NCBI RefSeq assembly: GCF_021390155.1
Contig: NZ_CP089985.1
Location: 3,979,001 to 4,043,000 of the forward strand
Direction: 5' to 3'
Source: Pseudomonas sp. HN11
GTDB taxonomy: Bacteria > Pseudomonadota > Gammaproteobacteria > Pseudomonadales > Pseudomonadaceae
Length of the DNA: 64,000 nucleotides
Part shown: piece by piece, positions 50,127 to 58,836 of the stretch
Position numbering within the stretch: position 1 is the stretch's first letter
Layout of the letters: every line of letters begins with the position of its first letter
The notes under the pieces: model-generated
The model's database searches: none
Told to the model about the DNA's origin: nothing
What the model saw: only the letters and a program-made list of their open reading frames with translations
Translations under genes and position numbers: made by a program

Positions 50127-52517
50127 TTAGAAGTCGACGGTGGCAGAAAGCAGATAAGTTCGCGGCGTCGACAAGGTCAGTCCCGGCTCGCTGTCATCCG
50201 AAGCACCGGCCGAACTCCAGTAGCGTTTATCGGCGACGTTCTCCACATTCGCCCGCAAGGTGATGTGTTTGTCATCCACCTTGAACCCATACCGTGCGCC
50301 GACGTCGATGCGGTTCCAGGCGTCGATTTCCTTGACGTTGGAGGGGTTCAGGTACTGCGAGCTGGAATAGATGCCACGGCTGGTCAAGGTCAAGCCTTCC
50401 AGCCCTGGCACATCCCATTCAGCCCCCAGGTTGACGTTGTACTTGGGCGTGGCGGGGGCGCGATTGCCGTCCCAGGCGCCGTTGGTGGTGTCTTTCAGTT
50501 CACTGTCGATGTACATCACACCGCCGAGCAGGCGGAAGCCCTTGAGCGGCTCGCCGAACACACTCAGTTCTACACCAGAGTTTTCGCGCTTACCGTTGGG
50601 ACCAAAGAGCCGCGTGGTCGCATTGGTTTCATAGGCCGGCTGCTTGATGCGGAACACAGCGGCGGTCACGGCGAACACACCCGCATCGTACTTGGCACCG
50701 ACTTCCACCTGGCGGCTGATAAACGGCGGGAAGATCTCGTCTTCGTTTCGCGCGGTGGACGGCGCGATCTTGCCCTGGCTCAGGCCTTCCATGTAGTTGG
50801 CGTACAGCGACAGCTTGTCGGTGGCCTTGAACAACAGCCCGCCGGATGGCGAGACCTTCTCTTCATCGTAGGCCGTATCGCCTTTGATGCCGTCGCTCCA
50901 GTCATCGACCTTCACGCGCTGCCAGCGGGCGCCGAGGGTCAGCAACAGGCGATCATCGAAGAAGCCCAGGGTGTCGGACAGGGCCACGCCGCTGAATTTG
51001 TTTTCGGTATAGACCTTCGGATCAAACCGTGTCGGCCGTGAAGGCGTCGGGGTTTGCACTGGGTTGTAGAGGTTGCTCGACGGCGACGTATAACGCGCGC
51101 CGCCGTTGGTGAAGTCCATGTCGAAGTAGCTGGCGGCCAGATTGACCTCATGGCTGACCGGCCCGGTATGAAACCAGTTGCGCACGCCGGCGGTGTAGGT
51201 GCGCACGTTTTCATCGCGGGTGAAATCCCGTGGCTGCACGCTGAAATCACCGGCCGCATTGGAGACGGACACCGCGTGACGCAGGAAATCGTGGTTGCTT
51301 TTGCGCGCGCCCATGCCGCCGTAGAGCATCACGTTGTCGCTGAGATCGTACTCGGCGTTGAAAGTGCCGAAGGTGTCGTTGGTGCGAGCCTTGCTCCAGG
51401 ATTTCGCATAGTTGCGGCGCACGTCGCTGGCGCTGGGCACCGGCGCTGCAGCCGCCACCTGAACGCGCTCTTGCGGTGCATCGGTGTCGCGTTCGGTGTG
51501 GCCGATATCGGTGGAAAGGCGCAAGCGTTCGCCACGAAAATCCAGGCCCAGCACGGCCATTTCGCGATCGACGCTCTGGTGGTCCCACTCGGTGTCGCCG
51601 GACTGCTTCACGCCGTTGAAGCGGATGCCGAACTGATTGTCCTCGCCAAAGCGTCGACCAATGTCCACCGCGCCGCCGGCCTGGCTGTCGGAGGCCCAGT
51701 TGCCGGTAAACGAGTTGATGTCCTTGTCGGTGGCACGCTTGGGCACCACGTTGATCCCGCCGCCCACGCTGCCGCGCGGCGAAATGCCGTTGATCAACTG
51801 GCTCGGGCCCTTGAGGATGTCGACGCGGTCGGCCATTTCCATATCGATGGTGTACGTCGGCAGCACGCCGTACAGGCCGTTGTAGGCCACGTCACTGTTG
51901 AATAGGCTGAACCCGCGAATGGTGAATTGCTCGTAGCGCCCACCGGCCGGGTTGGTGGCACGCACCGAAGGGTCGGTGGCGATCAGATCGCCCAGGGTGC
52001 GGGCCTGTTGGTTTTTCACTGCCTCAGCGGTGTAGGTGGTGATGCTGAACGGGGTCTCCATGAAGTCCCGCGTGCCCAGCATGCCCTGGGCCGTGCGGCG
52101 CGCCACCTGGCCACCGGCGTAGGTGTCGCCGTCGTACAGGCCAGTGGTGCCGAGGATTGATGTGGGGGCCAATTCCAGGCTACCGCCCTCCGGCGCGAGC
52201 ACCAGCATGTAGGCCTGCGCGCCCATCGGCTGCAGTTGCAGGCCAGAGCCTTGCAGCAAACGGGCAAAGCCCTCCTCTACTCCATACTCGCCGGACAAAC
52301 CGCTGCTGCTGCGCCCACTGACCAAGGCCGGGTCCACCGACAGATTGACGCCTGCCAACCCGGCAAAGCGAGTAAGCGCCGCACTCAGGCTGCCGGCGGG
52401 CACCTGATAGCTGCGGCGGGTGGCGGTGTCTTCGGCGTAGCTGACGACGGAGAAGAACGGGCTGGCGCTGAGGCTCAGCAGCAGGCTCAGTTTCAGCAAG
52501 GGTCGGACGACGGGCAT
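50127..52517 (-). CDS. TonB-dependent siderophore receptor with N-terminal STN signalling domain
   Basis: 796 residues from ATG 52517 with signal peptide (PVVRPLLKLSLLLSLSASP). An STN domain follows (YQVPAGSLSAALTRFAGLAGVNLSVDPALV to about residue 120), then the plug (DRVDILKGPSQLINGISPRG) and a 22-strand barrel ending in TYLLSATVDF with terminal Phe. The plug is of the siderophore (FhuA/Fiu-like) type, not FecA-like. STN domains normally talk to a FecR-type anti-sigma factor, but no sigma/anti-sigma pair is encoded in this neighbourhood. The order receptor then fecBCDE copies fecABCDE. Confidence 0.92.
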   Translation of the reverse strand: MPVVRPLLKLSLLLSLSASPFFSVVSYAEDTATRRSYQVPAGSLSAALTRFAGLAGVNLSVDPALVSGRSSSGLSGEYGVEEGFARLLQGSGLQLQPMGAQAYMLVLAPEGGSLELAPTSILGTTGLYDGDTYAGGQVARRTAQGMLGTRDFMETPFSITTYTAEAVKNQQARTLGDLIATDPSVRATNPAGGRYEQFTIRGFSLFNSDVAYNGLYGVLPTYTIDMEMADRVDILKGPSQLINGISPRGSVGGGINVVPKRATDKDINSFTGNWASDSQAGGAVDIGRRFGEDNQFGIRFNGVKQSGDTEWDHQSVDREMAVLGLDFRGERLRLSTDIGHTERDTDAPQERVQVAAAAPVPSASDVRRNYAKSWSKARTNDTFGTFNAEYDLSDNVMLYGGMGARKSNHDFLRHAVSVSNAAGDFSVQPRDFTRDENVRTYTAGVRNWFHTGPVSHEVNLAASYFDMDFTNGGARYTSPSSNLYNPVQTPTPSRPTRFDPKVYTENKFSGVALSDTLGFFDDRLLLTLGARWQRVKVDDWSDGIKGDTAYDEEKVSPSGGLLFKATDKLSLYANYMEGLSQGKIAPSTARNEDEIFPPFISRQVEVGAKYDAGVFAVTAAVFRIKQPAYETNATTRLFGPNGKRENSGVELSVFGEPLKGFRLLGGVMYIDSELKDTTNGAWDGNRAPATPKYNVNLGAEWDVPGLEGLTLTSRGIYSSSQYLNPSNVKEIDAWNRIDVGARYGFKVDDKHITLRANVENVADKRYWSSAGASDDSEPGLTLSTPRTYLLSATVDF

Positions 52518-52601
52518 TGGCAGAAGCTCTCGATATTGTTCACTTGCCTGGAATGACAGGCGAGATGAAAAAAAGGGACAAGCTTCAGCCAATTTTTTCG
52601 C

Positions 52602-54212
52602 TTACCACACTGCGATCGTTGAATCCGCCCTTGGCTCCGTTCCGCCGCACAATACACCACTGACCGGATCACGCAGGATGATCTGCCCACGCCCGTAGTC
52701 GGTGAGGTCGCTGGCGATCTGCACCTGGTGCCCACGCCGTGCCAGAGCGTTGGCCAAGTCGCGGGATGCGCCCTGTTCGATGCCGACCTTCATGTCGCCC
52801 AGCCATTGCCAGCGCGGCGCGTCCAGGGCCGCTTGCGGGTTGAGGCCGAAGTCCACCAGGTTCATCACCATCTGCACATGGCCCTGGGGCTGCATGTAGC
52901 CGCCCATCACGCCGAACGGGCCGAGGGCCTGGCCGTCCTTGGTGAGAAAGCCGGGGATGATGGTGTGGAAGGTTTTTTTGCCCGGCGCCAGGCAGTTGGC
53001 GTGGGTCGGGTCGAGGCTGAACTCTTGCCCACGGTTCTGCAACGCGATGCCGCTGTCGGGCAGTACCACGCCGGAACCGAAGCCGTGGTAGTTGCTCTGG
53101 ATAAACGAAACCATGTTGCCTTCGACGTCCGCCGTAGCCAGGTACACCGTGCCGCTGGCATGGGGGTCGCCGGGTTTGGGCGGCCGGGCCTGTTCGCCGA
53201 TCTGCCCACGGCGACGGCTGCTGTAGTCATCGCTGAGCAGGTCGGCGACGGCCACACGCATGTGCAGCGGGTCGGTGATGTAGTGCAGGCCGTCGCTGTA
53301 GGCGAGTTTCATCGCCTCCAATTGACGGTGCCAGGTCTGCTGGCTGTCGCGGTGATCGAAGCTGAAGCCTTCGAGGATTTTCAGCGCCATCAGCGCCACC
53401 AAGCCCTGCCCGCTGGGCGGGATTTCCCAGACATCCACGCCCCGGTAGTTGACGTGGATCGGCTCCACCCACTCGGCGCGGTAATCCTTGAGATCGCTGG
53501 CATGCAGGTAGCCGCCGCTGGCCTTGGAATGCGCGTCCAACCGTTCGGCCAGTGCGCCGCGATACAGGCTTTCGCAGCGGGTGGCCGCCAATTCTTCGAG
53601 GGTTCGGGCCTGGGCCGGGTTGCGAAACATCTCTCCGGCCCGTGGCGCACGGCCGTCGATCAGGAAGGTGGCGAACCAGGCATCCAGCGCAGCGTCGCGA
53701 TGGGGGCTGAATTCTTCCAAGGTAAGCTGCCACTGATGGGCAACCACCGGCGACAGCGGGAAACCGTCGCGCGCCAGGCGAATGGCCGGTTGCAGCAACT
53801 CGGCAAACGGCAGCTTGCCAAAACGCTGGGACAGCTCTGCCCAGGCCGACGGGCAGCCTGGCACGGTGACTGGGGTCCAGCCATACAGCGGCATCTGATC
53901 ATGCCCCGCCGCCTTGACCGCCTCAATGCTCAAGGCGGCCGGCGCATGGCCGTTGCCATTCAAACCGTGCAATTGGCCCTTGCACCAGACGAGGGCAAAC
54001 GCATCGCCGCCGAGGCCGCAGCCGGTAGGTTCCACTACCGTCAAAGCGGCCGCCGTGGCAATCGCGGCGTCGATGGCGTTACCGCCCTTCTGCATGACCT
54101 CGATACCGGCCTGGGCGGCCAGGGGCTGGGACGCCGCGACCATGCCGCGCTGGGCAAACACGCTCTGGCGTTGCGAGGGATAAGGGTACTCGTGAGCAGA
54201 AAATTTAAACAT
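52602..54212 (-). CDS. Gamma-glutamyltransferase family protein
   Basis: 536 residues without a signal peptide. GGT motifs: GGNAIDAAIATAAALTVVEP, GCGLGGDAFALVW, and the small-subunit start region ASGTVYLATADVEGNMVSFIQS, whose Thr would be the autoprocessing nucleophile. The C-terminal SLDPTHANCLAPGKKTFHTI and FGVMGGYMQPQGHVQM fit. As a probable cytoplasmic enzyme it would hydrolyse gamma-glutamyl compounds brought in by the ABC importer encoded just upstream. Confidence 0.88.
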   Translation of the reverse strand: MFKFSAHEYPYPSQRQSVFAQRGMVAASQPLAAQAGIEVMQKGGNAIDAAIATAAALTVVEPTGCGLGGDAFALVWCKGQLHGLNGNGHAPAALSIEAVKAAGHDQMPLYGWTPVTVPGCPSAWAELSQRFGKLPFAELLQPAIRLARDGFPLSPVVAHQWQLTLEEFSPHRDAALDAWFATFLIDGRAPRAGEMFRNPAQARTLEELAATRCESLYRGALAERLDAHSKASGGYLHASDLKDYRAEWVEPIHVNYRGVDVWEIPPSGQGLVALMALKILEGFSFDHRDSQQTWHRQLEAMKLAYSDGLHYITDPLHMRVAVADLLSDDYSSRRRGQIGEQARPPKPGDPHASGTVYLATADVEGNMVSFIQSNYHGFGSGVVLPDSGIALQNRGQEFSLDPTHANCLAPGKKTFHTIIPGFLTKDGQALGPFGVMGGYMQPQGHVQMVMNLVDFGLNPQAALDAPRWQWLGDMKVGIEQGASRDLANALARRGHQVQIASDLTDYGRGQIILRDPVSGVLCGGTEPRADSTIAVW

Positions 54213-54233
54213 GGCAGAGGCTCTTCAAAAAGG

Positions 54234-55013
54234 TCATAGCACGCGACTGAGAAAGGCTCGGGTACGGGGGTGGCTGGGGTGGCTGAAAATCTGTTCCGCA
54301 GGCCCTTGTTCGATGAGTTCGCCTTGGTCAAGCACCACCACGCGGTCGGCCACTTCACGGGCAAAACCCATTTCGTGGGTGACCACCACCATGGTCATGC
54401 CCTCCTCGGCCAGTTCCTTCATCACCTGCAGCACTTCGCCGACGGTTTCCGGGTCGAGGGCGCTGGTGGGTTCGTCGAACAACATGGCCTGGGGTTTCAT
54501 CGCCAGTGCACGGGCGATGGCCACCCGTTGCTGCTGGCCGCCGGAAAGCATCGACGGGTAGTGGCTGGCCTTGTCCGCCAGGCCGACCCGCGCCAGTAAT
54601 CCGCGGGCCTGTTCCAAGGCTTCGGCGCGTGGCGTGCCAAGCACCTGGATCGGCGCTTCGATGATGTTTTCCAAAGCGGTCATATGGGGGAACAGGTTAA
54701 AACGCTGGAACACCATGCCAATGTCGCGGCGCTGGCGGGCGATGTTGCGCTCCGAATCGCGCACCAGGCTGCCGTCGCTGCGCTCGCGATAGCCCATGGC
54801 GCGGCCATTGACGCGGATGCGTCCGCCCTGGATGTCTTCCAGCAGGTTGATGCATCGGATAAACGTGGTCTTGCCCGAACCCGATGCGCCGATCAGCACC
54901 ACCACTTCACCGCGTCGCACTTGCAGGGAAATCCCCTTGAGGATCTGCAGCGCGCCAAACGACTTATGAATATCCAGCGCCTCGATGATTACGTCTTCAC
55001 TTTGATGCGACAT
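54234..55013 (-). CDS. Polar amino-acid ABC transporter ATP-binding protein
   Basis: 259 residues with Walker [10 protein letters not shown], signature LSGGQQQR and Walker [14 protein letters not shown], characteristic of GlnQ/HisP-like polar amino-acid importers. It starts 2 nt after the permease stop and precedes the gamma-glutamyltransferase by 21 nt. Confidence 0.92.
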   Translation of the reverse strand: MSHQSEDVIIEALDIHKSFGALQILKGISLQVRRGEVVVLIGASGSGKTTFIRCINLLEDIQGGRIRVNGRAMGYRERSDGSLVRDSERNIARQRRDIGMVFQRFNLFPHMTALENIIEAPIQVLGTPRAEALEQARGLLARVGLADKASHYPSMLSGGQQQRVAIARALAMKPQAMLFDEPTSALDPETVGEVLQVMKELAEEGMTMVVVTHEMGFAREVADRVVVLDQGELIEQGPAEQIFSHPSHPRTRAFLSRVL

Positions 55014-55015
55014 GG

Positions 55016-55792
55016 TTATCGTCCCCTCAGCAGTTTCAAGGTGCTGCGCCCGAACAGGCGGCTGGACGCCGGTGGCGGTGCCGAAGGCCGGTCGGACTGG
55101 CCGAAGCGTGCTTCCAGCCAGCGCTGGAAGAAGCCCCAGAGCGTGGTGAGCATCAGGAAGTAGATCGCGACCACCAGGTACAACTCGAACACGCGGAACG
55201 TCGCCGAAGTGACCATTTGCGTGCTGAGCAGCAACTCCTGCACGCCGATCACGCTGACCAGGGTGGTGTTCTTGAGCATCACGTTGAACTCGTTGCCCAG
55301 CGGCGGCACGATCACGCGGAACGCCTGGGGCAGCACGATGCGCCGCATCAGCTTGGCAAAGCCCATGCCCAGGGAGCGCCCGGCTTCATATTGCCCCTTG
55401 TCTACCGCACCGATGCCGGCGCGGATGATCTCGGCCATATAGGCGCCTTCGTTGAGGCCCAGAGCGATGATCGCCGCCTGGATATTGCCGGGCACGACCA
55501 GGCCGAACAGGTCGATATCCTCAAAGCGGAAAATCCCGCCCGCCGCCAGCGCTGTGTACAGGAACACGATCTGCACCAACAACGGCGTGCCGCGCATCAA
55601 CCACACATAAAACCGTACCGGCAGGCGCAGCAGCGGGTTCTTCGACAATCGCAACAGCGCCGCCGCCAAGCCCAGCACGCAGCCCAGCAACATCGCGGAC
55701 ACCGCGATCAGGCAGGTCAGCCATAGACCGGTGAGGTACACCCCACTGGGCTGCAGCAGGTACTGCCAGAACACATCCCAATTGAAGTTCAT
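55016..55792 (-). CDS. Polar amino-acid ABC transporter permease
   Basis: 258 residues from ATG 55792 with about five helices and the HisMQ/EAA loop ([34 protein letters not shown]). It starts 11 nt after the binding-protein stop. It appears to be the only permease, suggesting a homodimer. Confidence 0.92.
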   Translation of the reverse strand: MNFNWDVFWQYLLQPSGVYLTGLWLTCLIAVSAMLLGCVLGLAAALLRLSKNPLLRLPVRFYVWLMRGTPLLVQIVFLYTALAAGGIFRFEDIDLFGLVVPGNIQAAIIALGLNEGAYMAEIIRAGIGAVDKGQYEAGRSLGMGFAKLMRRIVLPQAFRVIVPPLGNEFNVMLKNTTLVSVIGVQELLLSTQMVTSATFRVFELYLVVAIYFLMLTTLWGFFQRWLEARFGQSDRPSAPPPASSRLFGRSTLKLLRGR

Positions 55793-55803
55793 TGCGGGAG
55801 ACC

Positions 55804-56610
55804 TCAGTCGAGAGTGTCGCTGCTGACATGCCATTTATTCAGCAGCGCCACGTAGCTGCCATCACCGCGCATGTCACTGATCACTTGCTGCACGGCGGCA
55901 GTGAGTTGCGGGTCGTCCTTGCGCATGCCCAGGCCGGTGAGGATGCGACTGAATGCAGGAACGCCTTCCTGGAACAGGTCCGGGGCCATCGCGGCGTAGT
56001 AGCCGGCGGTTTCCACCGTGGTGCCGTAGGCGTCGACCTGGCTGATGCGCAGGGCCTGGAAGGCATCGGTATCGGTGTTGTACACCACCAGTTTCATCAA
56101 AGGCTTGCCGGCTTTGGTCAGGCTGTCGTTTTGCGCGTCCAGCAGGGTCTTGATGGTGGAGCCGTTGAGCACCGCGACCTTGTGCCCGGACAGGTCATCC
56201 AGGGCCTTGATGCCTTTGGGATTGCCCTTGGGCACCACCACCGACTGGCTGGAATACATGTAGTTGACGATATCGATCACCTGGCGCCGTTCGGGTTTGT
56301 CGAATAACTGGTCGACGATCATGTCGCACTGCTGGGCGAGCAACGCCGGCACCAGGCCGGAGAACGGGATTACGCGCCACTGCACCTGCTTGTCGCCCAG
56401 GCGCTTGGCGATCTCAAGGCCAAGGTCAACGGTAAGTCCACGCGGTTTCTGCGCTTCATCAAAGGACACCAGGGGCGGTGAATCCATCCCCGAGCAATAG
56501 ACGAGTTTATCGACGGTCTTCAAGCGTTCCGGTACCTGAGGCGCGGCAGCAGCCCATTGGGTACAGAGGCCGAGGGAAAAAGCCACCAGCAAGGCGCGGC
56601 GTTTATGCAT
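55804..56610 (-). CDS. Amino-acid-type ABC periplasmic binding protein
   Basis: 268 residues from ATG 56610 with signal peptide (cut after WAAAA). A SBP family-3 pattern is visible: LVYCSGMDSPPLVSFDEAQKPRGLTVDLG, QCDMIVDQLFDKPER and ISDMRGDGSYVALLNKW. Ligand unknown; with the gamma-glutamyltransferase in the unit, a gamma-glutamyl peptide or opine-like compound is plausible. Confidence 0.9.
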   Translation of the reverse strand: MHKRRALLVAFSLGLCTQWAAAAPQVPERLKTVDKLVYCSGMDSPPLVSFDEAQKPRGLTVDLGLEIAKRLGDKQVQWRVIPFSGLVPALLAQQCDMIVDQLFDKPERRQVIDIVNYMYSSQSVVVPKGNPKGIKALDDLSGHKVAVLNGSTIKTLLDAQNDSLTKAGKPLMKLVVYNTDTDAFQALRISQVDAYGTTVETAGYYAAMAPDLFQEGVPAFSRILTGLGMRKDDPQLTAAVQQVISDMRGDGSYVALLNKWHVSSDTLD

Positions 56611-56675
56611 GACCAGACACTCCAGTTCGTTGGTTAACGGGGCAGGACTCAACGTCAAAACACAGCAGGTCTTTG

Positions 56676-57344
56676 TTATTTTCCGGTTTGCAGGAACTGG
56701 AACAGCGCCGGGACGGTACCCTCGATGTGCTCGCGCACCACGGCCTCGGCGCGGGCAGCGTCACTGGAACGGATAGCGTCAAGGATCACCGCATGTTCCT
56801 GGCGTGCGCTAAGGGGTTTCTCACCATGCTGCAACCACAGGCGCATGGGCGCTTCCACCAGCGAGTAGAGCGCCGAGATCTGCTTCATCAAGCGCGGGCG
56901 GCCGCTGAGGCTGCACAGGTATTCGTGAAACGCGCGGTGGCGACTGACCCAAGCGGTGCTTTCGTCGCGGTAGTCATCCATTTCGTCGAGCATGCGTTCA
57001 AGTGCGGCCAATTGACGGTCGCCGATGCGTGCAACTGCCACGCGCACTGCCAGGCCTTCCAAGGCGCTGCGCATCTCGAACACTTCGTGTAACTCATCAA
57101 TATCCAGGCCGCTGACGACGGCGCCACGGTTGGGTCGCAGGGTTACCAGACCTTGGGCATCCAGGCGGCGGAAGGCTTCGCGCACGGGCATGCGGCTCAT
57201 GCCGATCTCACTGGCGATGTCTTCGGCGATCAGGCGGTCGCCCTTGCGGTAGCGGCCACTGCAAATGGCGTCGAGCAGGAAATTGTAGGCCTCCTCTTCT
57301 GCGGTGAGGGGCTGACGGTCAACGTAAGCAGAGGCAAATTGCAT
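56676..57344 (-). CDS. GntR-family (FCD domain) transcriptional regulator
   Basis: 222 residues from ATG 57344, with AAGGTG as a ribosome-binding site. The winged helix reads RYRKGDRLIAEDIASEIGMSRMPVREAFRRLDAQGLV, and the FCD ligand-binding domain has ELHEVFEMRSALEGLAVRVA and HRAFHEYLCSLSGR. It is the first gene of the importer/GGT unit in the same direction and probably controls it in response to the substrate. Confidence 0.92.
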   Translation of the reverse strand: MQFASAYVDRQPLTAEEEAYNFLLDAICSGRYRKGDRLIAEDIASEIGMSRMPVREAFRRLDAQGLVTLRPNRGAVVSGLDIDELHEVFEMRSALEGLAVRVAVARIGDRQLAALERMLDEMDDYRDESTAWVSRHRAFHEYLCSLSGRPRLMKQISALYSLVEAPMRLWLQHGEKPLSARQEHAVILDAIRSSDAARAEAVVREHIEGTVPALFQFLQTGK

Positions 57345-57701
57345 CGGCAGCACCTTTTGAATTTTTGTATCCAATTATCCACGAATGCAAAAAAGCATGA
57401 TATGTGCCAACTAATCTGGCTATGAGCCAAGTGATTGATTCAGATGAACTAGCGATGAAGTATCGAAAGTTGCGTGGAACGCGCGCGTAGGAAATTGCTA
57501 CCAAACGGCGCAGAAGACGCCCCATCTGTGAACAGAGGTAACGGGACATGGCCATACCATCTTGCTGGCAGAAAATATCCCACACCCATATAGGCTTCGG
57601 CCTGCAGGCAGGTTTATGAATACCGCGTTATGAAGGAACTCTGCGCCCCCCCAACAGGTCGGGTGTGTAGGCACTTTCTTCTAACTGCACGGTTGGGCCC
57701 G
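57345..57701. other. Promoter region between divergent genes
   Basis: About 360 nt between the GntR gene (minus) and the DUF115-like gene (plus). Two moderately AT-rich patches (57355-57420 and 57550-57600) probably hold the two promoters. I see no small gene, repeat or clear operator. Confidence 0.5.
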
Positions 57702-58553
57702 ATGAAACAAACATCCTTCGTCGCCATCGAACAGGCTGGCAACGCTCAACAGGCTTTGTACGCCCCCTTCACAGCCCCGTGGCTTTCGAACAAATACCAG
57801 CTGGATGTGAGCGATTTTGGTGCCTGCCGGAACACCGAGTCAGGTGCGGTCTTCATCATCGCCTCCGGGCCCTCGGTGAAGTCGTTTCCCATCGAAAAAT
57901 TTGCGCATGTGCCAATGATCACCATGAATGGCGCCATTTCGATGTTTTTGGACACTGACATCAAGCCGTACTTTTACGCCTGTACGGACAGAAGTTTTTC
58001 CGAACAGCAGCCGGATCTGTTCAAACACGCGATGGCGATCAGCCAGAGAGTTGCGCTGTGGGAAGATCACGCCCGGTCTTCTCATGCTCGACCAACTGGA
58101 CGGCTGTACCCGTTATCCAAGGCAAAGCGGCCTTCCTGGCTGGAATCTGTACTGGGTAAACACAGCGCACTGGTCGTTAATCGCCCATTGCTACCGAGTC
58201 GGGAAAGGCCGCTGGGATTCAGCAAAGACATGAGCGAAGGCTTTTTTGACGCTCGAACCGTGGCCTATCTGGCCATACAGTTGGCGTTCCATGTGGGATT
58301 TACCCAGGTCTTTCTGGTGGGCGTTGATCTGGACGAGAATTCAGGCAGGTTTTATGAGAGCGCTGAATCCGCCAACTCACCCTGCGGGCTCGATCAGCAC
58401 TACTTCACGCGCATATTGCCGTCTTTCGAATTGATGTCCGATAAAGTCGTGGGGGATGACTTCAGGGTTTACAACCTGTCTGACATCTCCCGAATTCCGG
58501 ACAGTGTCGTTCCCCGTGCCACCCTGGCAGATGTTGAAGGCATGCTTGCGTAG
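57702..58553 (+). CDS. DUF115-like glycoconjugate/motility-associated protein
   Basis: 283 residues from ATG 57702. A Rossmann-like start VFIIASGPSVKSFPIEKF and MITMNGAISMFLDTDIKPYFYACTDR, then FHVGFTQVFLVGVDLDE, correspond to the DUF115 pattern (xxGxGPSL...xxxxNxxxxxL...PDxxxxxD) seen in surface-glycan and flagellin-glycosylation accessory proteins. No partner genes lie nearby. The exact enzyme reaction is not known to me. Confidence 0.65.
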   Translation: MKQTSFVAIEQAGNAQQALYAPFTAPWLSNKYQLDVSDFGACRNTESGAVFIIASGPSVKSFPIEKFAHVPMITMNGAISMFLDTDIKPYFYACTDRSFSEQQPDLFKHAMAISQRVALWEDHARSSHARPTGRLYPLSKAKRPSWLESVLGKHSALVVNRPLLPSRERPLGFSKDMSEGFFDARTVAYLAIQLAFHVGFTQVFLVGVDLDENSGRFYESAESANSPCGLDQHYFTRILPSFELMSDKVVGDDFRVYNLSDISRIPDSVVPRATLADVEGMLA

Positions 58554-58577
58554 CGCTGCCAAAGCCAGAAATGAGAA

Positions 58578-58609
58578 AGGGGACCCACTACTGATGCAGT
58601 GGATCCCCT
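58578..58609. terminator. Terminator hairpin
   Basis: GGGGACCCACT and AGTGGATCCCC pair around an 8-10-nt loop after the DUF115-like gene. It may also end the minus-strand tRNA-Pro transcript, of which a 3' fragment lies next to it. Confidence 0.7.
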
Positions 58610-58619
58610 CTCGGAAATA

Positions 58620-58665
58620 TGGTCGGGACGGAGTGATTCGAACACTCGACCCCTAGCACACCATG
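58620..58665 (-). other. tRNA-Pro 3' fragment: island attachment site
   Basis: Read on the minus strand, 46 nt match the 3' half of a Pseudomonas tRNA-Pro: anticodon-stem GTGCTAGGGG, T-arm GAGTGTTCGAATCACTC, and acceptor end CCGTCCCGACCA. The 5' half is absent. An integrase gene begins 172 nt further on. This is the usual scar where an island has integrated in a tRNA 3' end; the intact tRNA should lie on the minus strand at the far, right-hand end of the island. Confidence 0.85.
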
Positions 58666-58794
58666 CAATAAATCAATGAACATCCATGGTTTTCACTGTA
58701 CCTCTATAGAATCCTAAGGCCCTTAAAAACGTGGGCTCTCAGCAATTTACTCTTCCAGCGACCACCATTCTGGCCTACCCTTAGCTGACGAAAC

Positions 58795-58818
58795 TGTGGG
58801 AGTAAATGTGGGAGTAAA
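58795..58818. repeat. Two tandem 12-bp repeats before the integrase gene
   Basis: TGTGGGAGTAAA occurs twice without a gap, 19 nt before the integrase start. Candidate arm-type binding sites for the integrase or its excisionase. Confidence 0.65.
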
Positions 58819-58836
58819 TTTCTTAGGAGGTTGATC

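Noticed and set aside
50127-52517. Calling the receptor FecA
   Set aside because: Although it precedes fecBCDE, the plug region resembles siderophore receptors of the FhuA/Fiu kind rather than FecA.
52728-54239. 503-codon plus-strand frame opposite the gamma-glutamyltransferase gene
   Set aside because: Antisense shadow without start signal or domain.
58620-58665. Functional tRNA gene
   Set aside because: Only the 3' half is present and the anticodon loop differs from tRNA-Pro; it is an attachment-site remnant.
58795-58818. CRISPR-like or REP array
   Set aside because: Only two directly adjacent 12-bp units with no spacers or REP hairpin; more likely integrase-binding repeats.
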